From Clostridiales bacterium (lineage in GTDB: Bacteria > Bacillota > Clostridia > Saccharofermentanales > Saccharofermentanaceae), in contig JAGAXM010000018.1 in the NCBI GenBank assembly GCA_017940895.1, forward strand, positions 1 to 64,000: 64,000 nt of DNA, in the 5' to 3' direction. How positions within the stretch are numbered: the first letter of the stretch is position 1; the number at the start of each line of letters is the position of its first letter. Shown one piece after another: positions 7,783-13,770 of this stretch. The notes under the pieces are model-generated. The model made no database searches. It saw only the letters and a program-made list of their open reading frames with translations, and was not told where the DNA came from. A program made the position numbers and the translations under genes.

Positions 7783-8831
7783 GAATTGGACTGTATGGAA
7801 TGCCAACATCTGGCAAATCATATATTTTAGGTCAGGTGGATTCTGTTAGAGTTATGCATGGCAGCAGAATGCTTCGTCAAATCTGCAATGACTTTGAGCG
7901 CAAGGATGAGGAGCAAAAGAGAATTGTTCGACTAAAATTGGCGAATATATTATCTTCTGAAGATGCTTTTATCATGGATGGTCATTATTCTTTCGGAGAT
8001 AAGATTGCATTCACAGAGAGTGATGGCCGTCTTTATGATGCTTTCTTGTATTTATACATTTCACCGGAGATTCTTAAGAAACGCATGAAGAATTCGGAAC
8101 GTAACAATAAGTACTTGGGTTACGATATTGAGAAATGGCAAAAATATGAGATTGAGAGTTTGAGAAAATACTGCCATAACAATAATAAGGATTTCTATGT
8201 TATAGATAATCCCCCGGAAAATGAATTTGGTGATGTTTCTGAAGTTCTTGAATTCATAGCGGCTGTAGTAAATGGATACAGTTGCTTACGCTTTGCAAAA
8301 GATTGTTCAAACGAAATACTTAACACATGTAAATCAGATACAGTTGTCTTGATGGATGGAGATAAAACTATTACTGTAGAAGATAGTTCTTATGCTGTAT
8401 TTGGATATAATACTCATATTTATGATGGAAACTTTTACACTGGATTTCAATCTTGGAAACAGGAAAAGGAATTTAAGTCATACAGTTTTGATCGTATAAC
8501 TGAAATGCCAGTTTCCTTAAATGAAACAGTGTGTAAGGCCATTACAAATGATACATACATATTAACTTCTGGGCACAAACGGGTGTGGCATTATATTTCA
8601 CAGCAGTTAGGTATTCCCTTTTATCAGGGAGTGGAGATGGCTGCTGAAACCAAGATGTATATAACAAGAATTCTTCAACATGTTGGCAAAAGAGTAATTG
8701 CATATGGTGATGGCATGAATGATTACTATATGTTAAAGCAAGCAGATACAGGATATCTAGTAACCAAGAAGGATGGAACTATTAGTAGATCACTAAATGA
8801 CATGGATTTGGAGGGGATAAGTTTTGTTTGA
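7779..8831 (+). CDS. P-loop nucleotide kinase fused to a HAD phosphatase
   Basis: From the ATG at 7779 (ATGA overlap with the radical SAM stop, ribosome site AAGGAG) the product has 350 residues. Residues 1-165 are a small P-loop kinase-like domain with Walker A GMPTSGKS at 7-14, a DGHY segment at 67-70 and an Arg/Lys-rich lid near 98-112, as in nucleoside or nucleotide kinases. Residues about 185-345 are a HAD phosphatase: DGDKT with nucleophile D193, TSG at 263-265 as motif II, K292 as a possible motif III, and GDGMND at 310-315. One polypeptide thus adds and removes phosphate, probably on a nucleotide-like compound. The fusion is unusual, and the neighbouring PRTase supports a nucleotide substrate. 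Confidence 0.8.
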   Translation: MRIGLYGMPTSGKSYILGQVDSVRVMHGSRMLRQICNDFERKDEEQKRIVRLKLANILSSEDAFIMDGHYSFGDKIAFTESDGRLYDAFLYLYISPEILKKRMKNSERNNKYLGYDIEKWQKYEIESLRKYCHNNNKDFYVIDNPPENEFGDVSEVLEFIAAVVNGYSCLRFAKDCSNEILNTCKSDTVVLMDGDKTITVEDSSYAVFGYNTHIYDGNFYTGFQSWKQEKEFKSYSFDRITEMPVSLNETVCKAITNDTYILTSGHKRVWHYISQQLGIPFYQGVEMAAETKMYITRILQHVGKRVIAYGDGMNDYYMLKQADTGYLVTKKDGTISRSLNDMDLEGISFV

Positions 8832-9327
8832 ACTTGAAAAGAATGATGAGGTCAATAAGTTAATTGAAATAACGAAGTCAAATTCAGGAATTTCAGGACC
8901 GGAGCTTTGCAAGGCTCATATGGAATTGGGTAGACGATTGGCTGAGAGTATGCAAGGGTTTGAGCCAAACGATACCACAATTGTAGCACTGCTCAGAGGA
9001 GGCTTTTTCTTTGCTGAAGGTATGTATTTCTCGATGGGGTGTAAATTCTATACATATGATCCCAAACACGAGGAGTTTGTTCGACCGAATACTAAGAATA
9101 TTATAATAGTCGACTCTGTTATTAGTACTGGAAGAACAATTAAGAAAATACTAACTCCAGATATGCATATTGCCTGCTGTGTTATTAACGAAAATGCTGT
9201 GGCAAGTTTTGAAAAGCAGCTATATACGGTAAGAGTATCAAAGAATTCGTTTGTTGGTGAAGAAGTAAAAATACAAATCGGAAATGTTGGTCCCGACACC
9301 ACAATGCGTTTGTTTAATCAGATTTAA
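8824..9327 (+). CDS. Phosphoribosyltransferase, uracil-PRTase-like
   Basis: A 167-residue protein starts at a TTG at 8824, eight bases inside the kinase gene and behind GGAGGGG. The PRPP-binding loop is clear: NIIIVDSVISTGRT at residues 92-105. Further hallmarks are VALLRGGFFFAEG at 54-66, like the ILRAG region of uracil phosphoribosyltransferases, and the C-terminal GNVGPDTTMRLF, which parallels their GDAGDRLFGT tail. It should transfer ribose 5-phosphate from PRPP to a base. It is shorter than true uracil PRTases (about 208 residues), and its hood region differs, so the base may not be uracil. The gene ends the four-gene operon and is followed by a strong terminator. Confidence 0.8.
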   Translation: MFELEKNDEVNKLIEITKSNSGISGPELCKAHMELGRRLAESMQGFEPNDTTIVALLRGGFFFAEGMYFSMGCKFYTYDPKHEEFVRPNTKNIIIVDSVISTGRTIKKILTPDMHIACCVINENAVASFEKQLYTVRVSKNSFVGEEVKIQIGNVGPDTTMRLFNQI

Positions 9328-9351
9328 ACAGGACAAACCGAAAGATATCGT

Positions 9352-9379
9352 AAAAACAGGTCAGCTCTGACCTGTTTTT
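9352..9379. terminator. Strong bidirectional terminator after the PRTase gene
   Basis: A perfect 12-bp stem, AAAAACAGGTCA with TGACCTGTTTTT, encloses a GCTC loop. It closes the four-gene operon 24 bases after its stop and, like the terminator at 5457, is followed directly by a GTTGC array. Confidence 0.9.
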
Positions 9380-9399
9380 GTTTGTTTGGAAGGTTCATC

Positions 9400-9570
9400 G
9401 TTGCAGAAAGTATAAAAAAGTTGCAAAAAGACCATCAACGACAATAACTGTTGCAGAACGGTTGCGGCGGTTGCAAGAAACAGAGATGAGGAACGCTATG
9501 GTGCAACTTTGTTGCGTCTGTTGCGAATATGCCTGAAAGCGTTGCGGAAAATGCAACGACTCGATATGAT
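9400..9570 (+). promoter_or_regulatory. Second phased GTTGC array and promoter, upstream of the NERD gene
   Basis: Direct GTTGC copies start at 9400, 9420, 9450, 9461, 9470, 9511, 9520 and 9541; inverted GCAAC copies start at 9503 and 9553. The subset 9400/9420/9450/9470 repeats the 0/20/50/70 spacing of the array at 5482. A promoter follows: TTGCGG at 9542-9547, 17 bases, TATGAT at 9565-9570. Aligned on the two -35 boxes, sites 9450, 9470 and 9520 match 5482, 5502 and 5552 exactly, and the inverted copy in the spacer starts 11 bases after the -35 start in both. The transcription start would be near 9577, before the ATG at 9620. Confidence 0.75.
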
Positions 9571-9619
9571 GAAATCACAAAGCAAAAAACCCCGCAAACA
9601 ACAAAAGGAGGGCAAGAAA

Positions 9620-10594
9620 ATGAAACAGACAAGAGTAAACGAGATTATGAACAGAATGACAGCATTCGAGAACGACAAGTACACCAGAGATGAGATGTTA
9701 AATGAGTTCTTCAAGCTCCAGAAAGAAATGGCAACAATCGCTTTCGGAGAGACTCTCTCAGAGGAAAAGAGATTCTACGATATCTCAGATCACTACTCAG
9801 ACAAAAACAGAAGAAACAACAGAGTATCAGCTCAGAAGATGGAAACATTCAGAAAGGAGTGTGGCGCAGCAACAAACTACATTAAGGCTGAGATTTCCGG
9901 ACGCAAGGGAGAGAGTAAGGCATTTTACAAGCTTAACTACCTTCTGTCTACACACAGCCTGAGAAAGAACGTAGAGATCAGCAATGGTAACAGAAAGACA
10001 GAGATTGACATCTTAGTAGTCACAGAAAAGGCAGCGTTCATCATTGAGGTTAAGAACACAAAGAGAGACATCTTCATTGATGAACATGGTCAGTACTATC
10101 GCACAGGAGAATTTCTAAAGTGGGATTCAGATATCGGAAGCAAGCTGGCAATGAGAGAGGAGTTTGTAAAAATAGCCGCTGAGAAGGCCGGTATAAAAAA
10201 CCTGAAGGTAGAGAAGGTCGTTGTCTTTACAGACAACAGAGTAAGAGTTCAGAACAAGTGCAAGAGCATAAGAACCTGTTTCCTTAGCCAGTTGACGTCA
10301 GTAATCGATACCTACAGAGGCGAAAAGGCGTTAACACTTGAGAATATCGAGACTCTGCTGAGAGCAGTAGACGAGATGACAACAAACTCAAGCTACGTTC
10401 CGGAAATCGATATCAACAAGTTCAAGGCAGACTTCGCAGAGATCGTAGCAACAATGGATTACGAGACAACAACAGAACCTCAAATGGTCTGGTTGAAGAC
10501 TTGGAGAACCTTAGTCTCATCGCTGACTCTTAGAAGGGTGGCATCACTTTTTCTGACAATCGGAACAGTAGCAGCAATTGTAAGGTTGGTTTAA
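9620..10594 (+). CDS. NERD domain (nuclease-related) protein with C-terminal membrane anchor
   Basis: The ATG at 9620 lies behind AGGAGGGC and gives 324 residues; the frame stays open further upstream, but that part is the GTTGC array. Residues about 90-215 form a NERD domain, a restriction-endonuclease-fold nuclease. GRKGESKAFYKL at 94-105 carries the first conserved acid, TEIDILVV at 127-134 and FIIEVKNTK at 140-148 give the E/D...E-x-K core. The N-terminal 80 residues are charged and helical. The C-terminal end (about 305-324) is hydrophobic and could anchor the protein in the membrane. NERD proteins are common in defence islands and plasmids. The promoter resembles that of the PIN/radical SAM operon. 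Confidence 0.85.
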   Translation: MKQTRVNEIMNRMTAFENDKYTRDEMLNEFFKLQKEMATIAFGETLSEEKRFYDISDHYSDKNRRNNRVSAQKMETFRKECGAATNYIKAEISGRKGESKAFYKLNYLLSTHSLRKNVEISNGNRKTEIDILVVTEKAAFIIEVKNTKRDIFIDEHGQYYRTGEFLKWDSDIGSKLAMREEFVKIAAEKAGIKNLKVEKVVVFTDNRVRVQNKCKSIRTCFLSQLTSVIDTYRGEKALTLENIETLLRAVDEMTTNSSYVPEIDINKFKADFAEIVATMDYETTTEPQMVWLKTWRTLVSSLTLRRVASLFLTIGTVAAIVRLV

Positions 10595-10612
10595 ATCAAG
10601 GAGGAAAGACTT

Positions 10613-10759
10613 ATGAATGACATCGCAAAAGGAATGATCATCGTACTTATTATCCTGTACATCGTGTCTCCTGTTGACGCTTGCCCGGGTCCAATCGATG
10701 ACATCATATTAGCTCTAATAGGATTTGCAGCTGCTAAACATCACGTAATTGATGCTTAA
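10613..10759 (+). CDS. 48-residue membrane protein resembling a minimal DUF1232/YkvA domain
   Basis: A small frame with a perfect ribosome site (AAGGAGGAAAG) encodes a protein with one hydrophobic segment (MIIVLIILYIVSPVDACPG) followed by PIDDIILALIGFAAAK. The SPVD-x-PGPIDD pattern matches the core SPIDLIPDFIP motif of DUF1232 (YkvA-like) membrane domains, known as short proteins of unknown role. It starts 18 bases after the NERD gene and is probably in the same operon. Confidence 0.65.
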   Translation: MNDIAKGMIIVLIILYIVSPVDACPGPIDDIILALIGFAAAKHHVIDA

Positions 10760-10777
10760 GAAAAGGAGGATCTCATA

Positions 10778-10996
10778 ATGAATATCTATACAACAAACGA
10801 ATGGAAAGGCTACGGAAAGCAAAACTATTACAGGAATGAGTACCGATTGGAAGGAGGTGAAGTTACTAAATACAAATGCCATCGATTTAAGAGCTTTGAT
10901 GGACACGAGAACAGTTGGAACGAGGAAGAATCATTCGAAACATCGTGGTCGTTAAACGATCAAACAATGCCGGAATGGTTAAGACAGTATTTTTAA
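10778..10996 (+). CDS. Hypothetical protein, 72 residues
   Basis: It has an excellent ribosome site (AAAAGGAGGATCTC) and starts 18 bases after the small membrane gene, so it belongs to the same transcript. The product is hydrophilic and rich in aromatic residues, Asn and Glu (for example WKGYGKQNYY, ESFETSWSLND). No domain is recognised. Tight packing with good ribosome sites supports it as a real gene. Confidence 0.6.
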   Translation: MNIYTTNEWKGYGKQNYYRNEYRLEGGEVTKYKCHRFKSFDGHENSWNEEESFETSWSLNDQTMPEWLRQYF

Positions 10997-11016
10997 GTAT
11001 TTAGGAGGACATTATT

Positions 11017-11166
11017 ATGACAGACACATGTGAGAACTGCGGAAGATCATTAATTGGTGGGGAGCTCACGCTCCCCTGGGAAGACGGAGATAATGCGTAC
11101 GCATATGTTACCTGCCCACATTGTGGTCATGAAAATACCCAATATGGATACGGTGAAGATGATTGA
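11017..11166 (+). CDS. 49-residue zinc-ribbon protein
   Basis: The ATG at 11017 follows TTTAGGAGGAC. Two CxxC pairs are present, CENC near the N-terminus and CPHC near residue 34, separated by an acidic loop, which makes a small zinc ribbon. The C-terminus is acidic and tyrosine-rich. Such minimal ribbons may bind nucleic acid or a partner; no function can be given. The stop codon overlaps the region just before the next small gene. Confidence 0.65.
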   Translation: MTDTCENCGRSLIGGELTLPWEDGDNAYAYVTCPHCGHENTQYGYGEDD

Positions 11167-11180
11167 TGGAGGTGAAACCT

Positions 11181-11393
11181 ATGGCAATGTCATACTCAGA
11201 TAAACAGAACTATATCAATAAGCTTTTTGATTACGAAGAATCGAATAATGTTCCGGATAAAGAACGCCTAACCTATGACCCTTATAAGGATAATCCGGCA
11301 ATTTCGGAACCGGCTCCTAGTAAAAAGGCCTATGTAGATATAAGATCCGTAGTAAGTCTCGTAAGAGAACTACGGTATTTAGGGAAACTGTGA
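11181..11393 (+). CDS. Hypothetical protein, 70 residues
   Basis: The ATG at 11181 follows GGAGGTG at the right distance; an upstream in-frame start at 11163 lies inside the previous gene. The product is hydrophilic with a Pro-rich middle (NPAISEPAPSK) and a C-terminal amphipathic helix (VVSLVRELRYLG). It is the last gene before a good terminator and ends the NERD-led operon. No family is recognised. Confidence 0.55.
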   Translation: MAMSYSDKQNYINKLFDYEESNNVPDKERLTYDPYKDNPAISEPAPSKKAYVDIRSVVSLVRELRYLGKL

Positions 11394-11417
11394 TATTTCT
11401 TCTCATGATTAATGGCG

Positions 11418-11449
11418 GGAGCTGGAGCAATTCAGCTCCTTCCTTTTTT
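11418..11449 (+). terminator. Intrinsic terminator ending the NERD-led operon
   Basis: GGAGCTG and CAGCTCC pair around an 8-base loop, followed by TTCCTTTTTT. It lies 25 bases after the last small gene and marks the apparent right border of island genes. Confidence 0.8.
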
Positions 11450-11955
11450 ACATCATTTTACAAATGAGATGAACGATAGCTTTTGCAATAAAAATCGGTT
11501 TCAAAGAGCCCGTTCCTGACATTTCTAATTGGGAACAACAGAACATCTCAAACACATATGTATTCGACAGTAAGAAAAATGTTCTCTTATGCTCAACACT
11601 AAAGTGCATTGAGGGCGTACTACACCATTTTATGTACCAAAATACTACATGCGTACAGCAATTTACTGAAGGATACTGCCGTATGTCTTTTTTTGTAGTT
11701 TGAGTTTCAGCAAGAAACTAAAGCATACTAAAGCATACTAAACAGTAGATGGGCGGCATCCCGACACTCAAAATCATAAGCTGATATAACTCATCATAAT
11801 CGTGATTATGAGGGACATAAGGAGATTCTGTGTGTTAGTTTGTACCAATAGTGTGCCAATTCAATAGAAATCGGTTTGAATGATATGTGGTACAGATGTA
11901 TCCCTTTTACATTTTCTGCTACAATACCCTCATACCACCACGGGGAATAGACACT
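11450..11955. other. Gene-free stretch at the island border
   Basis: About 500 bases without a credible gene on either strand. It holds two tandem copies of the 10-mer TAAAGCATAC (11719-11738), a dyad TCATAATC-GT-GATTATGA (11794-11811), and a possible pair of direct repeats with core AAATCGGTTT near 11492 and 11869. The repeats could be remains of a recombination site at the island border, but no integrase or tRNA gene is near to support that. The lipoprotein promoter probably lies near the TACAAT at about 11920. Confidence 0.4.
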
Positions 11956-12402
11956 ATGCACACTACAACTACAACACACAGAACACTTAGAAACTCCATC
12001 ATCAGAGCACTCGCAATCGCGGCGTTGGTAACTGTCAGCCTCGGCACACTCGCCGCATGCAGCGACGCCGCCGAGACGCAGGCTGAATCCACAGGCAACG
12101 CAGACATCACGTCGAACTGGACTTATGTGAGTGTGACGTCGGATGAGGGGGAGACGATCATGAATGAGGGGCTTGATGCGCTGCCTGAGGATGAGACCCC
12201 GTACTTCATCTGCGACGGCACTGAGTTCCAGCTGCGCGTTTATGAGGACCACGTCGGCACGGGCACCGTTACCGCGAACGAGGACGGCACATACACGCTC
12301 GATCTTAACAACAGCGACACGGACGTGACCGCGATCATCGAGGGTAACACGCTCGATCTCGTTTTCCCTTCGGGAAGGATGCTGACATTCGAAGCAGAGT
12401 AA
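11956..12402 (+). CDS. Small secreted lipoprotein, unknown function
   Basis: The ATG at 11956, preceded by GGGGAA, gives 148 residues with a clear lipoprotein signal: basic N-terminus, hydrophobic stretch from about residue 15, and lipobox LAAC. The mature part is acidic and low in complexity at first, then forms probable beta strands (NWTYVSVTSDEGE, ENGTYTLDLNNSDTD-like segments) as in small lipocalin-like or DUF-type lipoproteins of gut Firmicutes. Codon use is GC-rich compared with the island, so this is the first host-like gene. It would be anchored to the outer face of the membrane. Its ligand is unknown. Confidence 0.75.
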   Translation: MHTTTTTHRTLRNSIIRALAIAALVTVSLGTLAACSDAAETQAESTGNADITSNWTYVSVTSDEGETIMNEGLDALPEDETPYFICDGTEFQLRVYEDHVGTGTVTANEDGTYTLDLNNSDTDVTAIIEGNTLDLVFPSGRMLTFEAE

Positions 12403-12539
12403 GGTCTGTTGCTTAGGCGGCAGACCTTTGTTTTGTGTGCCTTGGTTTGCTCCGGTCAGAACAGACGAGTCGGGCACGCACAGGAAGAATCGTTTTCGCA
12501 GAGGGTTGGTCTTAACCTCCTCTTCTACCAACTCTTACC

Positions 12540-12565
12540 AGGGGTCCCTTCGGGGATCCCTTTTC
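12540..12565 (+). terminator. Intrinsic terminator with TTCG loop
   Basis: AGGGGTCCC and GGGATCCCT pair (one G-T wobble) around a stable TTCG tetraloop, followed by TTTTCATTT. It lies upstream of the tautomerase gene and ends the lipoprotein transcript. Confidence 0.8.
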
Positions 12566-12619
12566 ATTTACGCGGCGTGTTTGCTACAATAGCCACAAAT
12601 GTAAAAGGAGGATTCCCCC

Positions 12620-12847
12620 ATGCCGCACGTAGAGATCAAATGCTATCCGGGAAGAACAGAAGAGGTTAAGAAGGCTTGCGCCGAGAAGGTGGCAGCGGAT
12701 GTTGCCGAGACGCTCGGCTGCCCTGCGACCGCCGTGTCAGTCGCCATCAAGGAGATCCCCCAGGAGAACTGGAAGGACGTCTTTAACGGTCAGATCATGG
12801 CAGACAAAGAATCCCTCTACGTAGAGCCGGGATACACCTGCGAGTAA
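12620..12847 (+). CDS. 4-oxalocrotonate tautomerase family protein
   Basis: A 75-residue protein with ribosome site AAAGGAGG. After removal of Met it begins with Pro, the catalytic base of this tautomerase superfamily, in the context MPHVEIKCYPGRTEEVK. Length and the C-terminal NGQIMADKESLYVEPGY fit small hexameric or dimeric 4-OT/PptA-like enzymes that move protons in keto-enol tautomerisation. The natural substrate is unknown because no aromatic catabolic genes are nearby. It precedes a broken nitroreductase gene by 33 bases. Confidence 0.85.
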   Translation: MPHVEIKCYPGRTEEVKKACAEKVAADVAETLGCPATAVSVAIKEIPQENWKDVFNGQIMADKESLYVEPGYTCE

Positions 12848-12880
12848 AACAATAAATAACTGCACAGTAAGGAGGTCCCT

Positions 12881-13173
12881 ATGAACGAAGTAATCAAGGT
12901 GCTGACAGAGAGAAGAAGTATTCGTAAGTTTAAGTCTGAGATGCTTTCTAAGGCGGACCTCGAGCAGATCATTGACGCCGGACTTTATGCTGCAAGCGGC
13001 ATGGGTAAGCAGTCGGCGATTGTGATCGCAGTTACTGACAAGGAATTGCGAGACAAGATCTCGGTGTAACGGGAGACTATGAAGGCATCGGTCATCTGGC
13101 AGTCGGCTATACAGACGGAGACGCACCTGCTGCTTTACCACGTAAAGACGGTAGGGTATATTGGTGTGAGTAA
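12881..13173 (+). pseudogene. Nitroreductase gene with a large internal deletion
   Basis: The first 62 codons, behind AAGGAGGT, encode a typical nitroreductase N-terminus: VLTERRSIRKFKSEMLSK with the FMN-binding RRSIR motif, then GLYAASGMGKQSA. The frame stops at 13069. From about 13072 another frame encodes GDYEGIGHLAVGYTDG and ends KDGRVYWCE at 13173, which is the usual C-terminus of the same family (about 170-190 residues in all). The FMN-binding middle of roughly 80-90 residues is missing and the two parts are out of phase. The gene has therefore lost function through a deletion that appears fairly recent, since both ends are well kept. Confidence 0.8.
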
Positions 13174-13190
13174 CCTTAAGGAGAACTGAT

Positions 13191-13586
13191 ATGGACTTAA
13201 CACCCGAGAGAAAAGCAGAGATAGAGCAGAACCTGATCGAGAATGAACTTATAGAGCAGGGAGATCACCTCGTGCACTCAGAGAGGGGCGACTACTGGGA
13301 GAAGTTGCTGTGCTTCTATTCGCAGGTCAGAGGTTACTACTATTGCACGACGGAATGCCTCGTCTTCGTCGGCGGCTTTGCGGGTTCGACATTCTGGTCC
13401 GTGCGCTATAAGGACATCAAGAAGTTCGAGAAGTGCACCGTCGGTCCGTTCATCCCGACAGGCATCCGCATCACGTTCTACGACGAGAAAAAGGGCAAGG
13501 ATCGAAAGTACAAGATGTCCGTCCTGGGGCGCGCGAAATGGCTGTCATTCCTCGGTCAGAACGTTCCGAAGAATCAGGAAGATTAA
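13191..13586 (+). CDS. Hypothetical protein with PH/GRAM-like segment
   Basis: A 131-residue soluble protein behind TAAGGAG. The N-terminal 40 residues are charged and helical (TPERKAEIEQNLIENELIEQ). The rest alternates strands with aromatic residues (YYYCTTECLVFVGG, FWSVRYKDIKKFEKC, RITFYDE), the layout of small PH- or GRAM-like beta domains such as bacterial PH domains. This is a fold-level guess and gives no specific function. It is followed by a strong terminator and is probably a single-gene unit. Confidence 0.6.
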   Translation: MDLTPERKAEIEQNLIENELIEQGDHLVHSERGDYWEKLLCFYSQVRGYYYCTTECLVFVGGFAGSTFWSVRYKDIKKFEKCTVGPFIPTGIRITFYDEKKGKDRKYKMSVLGRAKWLSFLGQNVPKNQED

Positions 13587-13604
13587 TAATCAAACCAACG
13601 AAAA

Positions 13605-13631
13605 ACGGATGCTCGCGCATCCGTCTTTTTT
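13605..13631 (+). terminator. Intrinsic terminator after the PH-like gene
   Basis: ACGGATGC and GCATCCGT pair perfectly around TCGC, followed by CTTTTTTAT, 19 bases after the stop codon. Confidence 0.9.
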
Positions 13632-13670
13632 ATCTTAAGTTCAGATCAGATTGTCGTCTGCCGGAGGCAG

Positions 13671-13770
13671 AACCAGAGACAATTTTCGAAAAGTGTCTCT
13701 ACTTTTGTCTCTACAGAGTGCACAGAGACAAAACCGGAGACAAAAGTTGATTTTTGTCTCTGAAAACTCA
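13671..13770. repeat. Dispersed intergenic repeat, copy A
   Basis: About 100 bases that align over their whole length with 25836-25935. Shared blocks include CCAGAGACA, TTTGTCTCT, CACAGAGACAAAA, CGGAG, CAAAG-TGATTTTTG and CTCTG-AAACTC. Within each copy GTCTCT and AGAGAC occur several times in both orientations, so the RNA could fold into nested stems. Both copies lie between genes. It overlaps the last codons of the MATE gene by three bases. Confidence 0.75.

Noticed and set aside
9400-9557. GTTGC clusters as a CRISPR array or replication iterons
   Set aside because: The unit is only 5 bases, spacers are not of constant length, and no Cas or Rep gene is present. Match to a promoter layout at two loci favours an operator.
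11806-12531. A 241-codon minus-strand frame over the lipoprotein gene
   Set aside because: It is antisense to a lipoprotein with a clear signal peptide and has a low-complexity Cys/Val/Arg composition.
12409-12669. Small plus-strand frame before the tautomerase
   Set aside because: It crosses a strong terminator hairpin and the tautomerase start and has no ribosome site.
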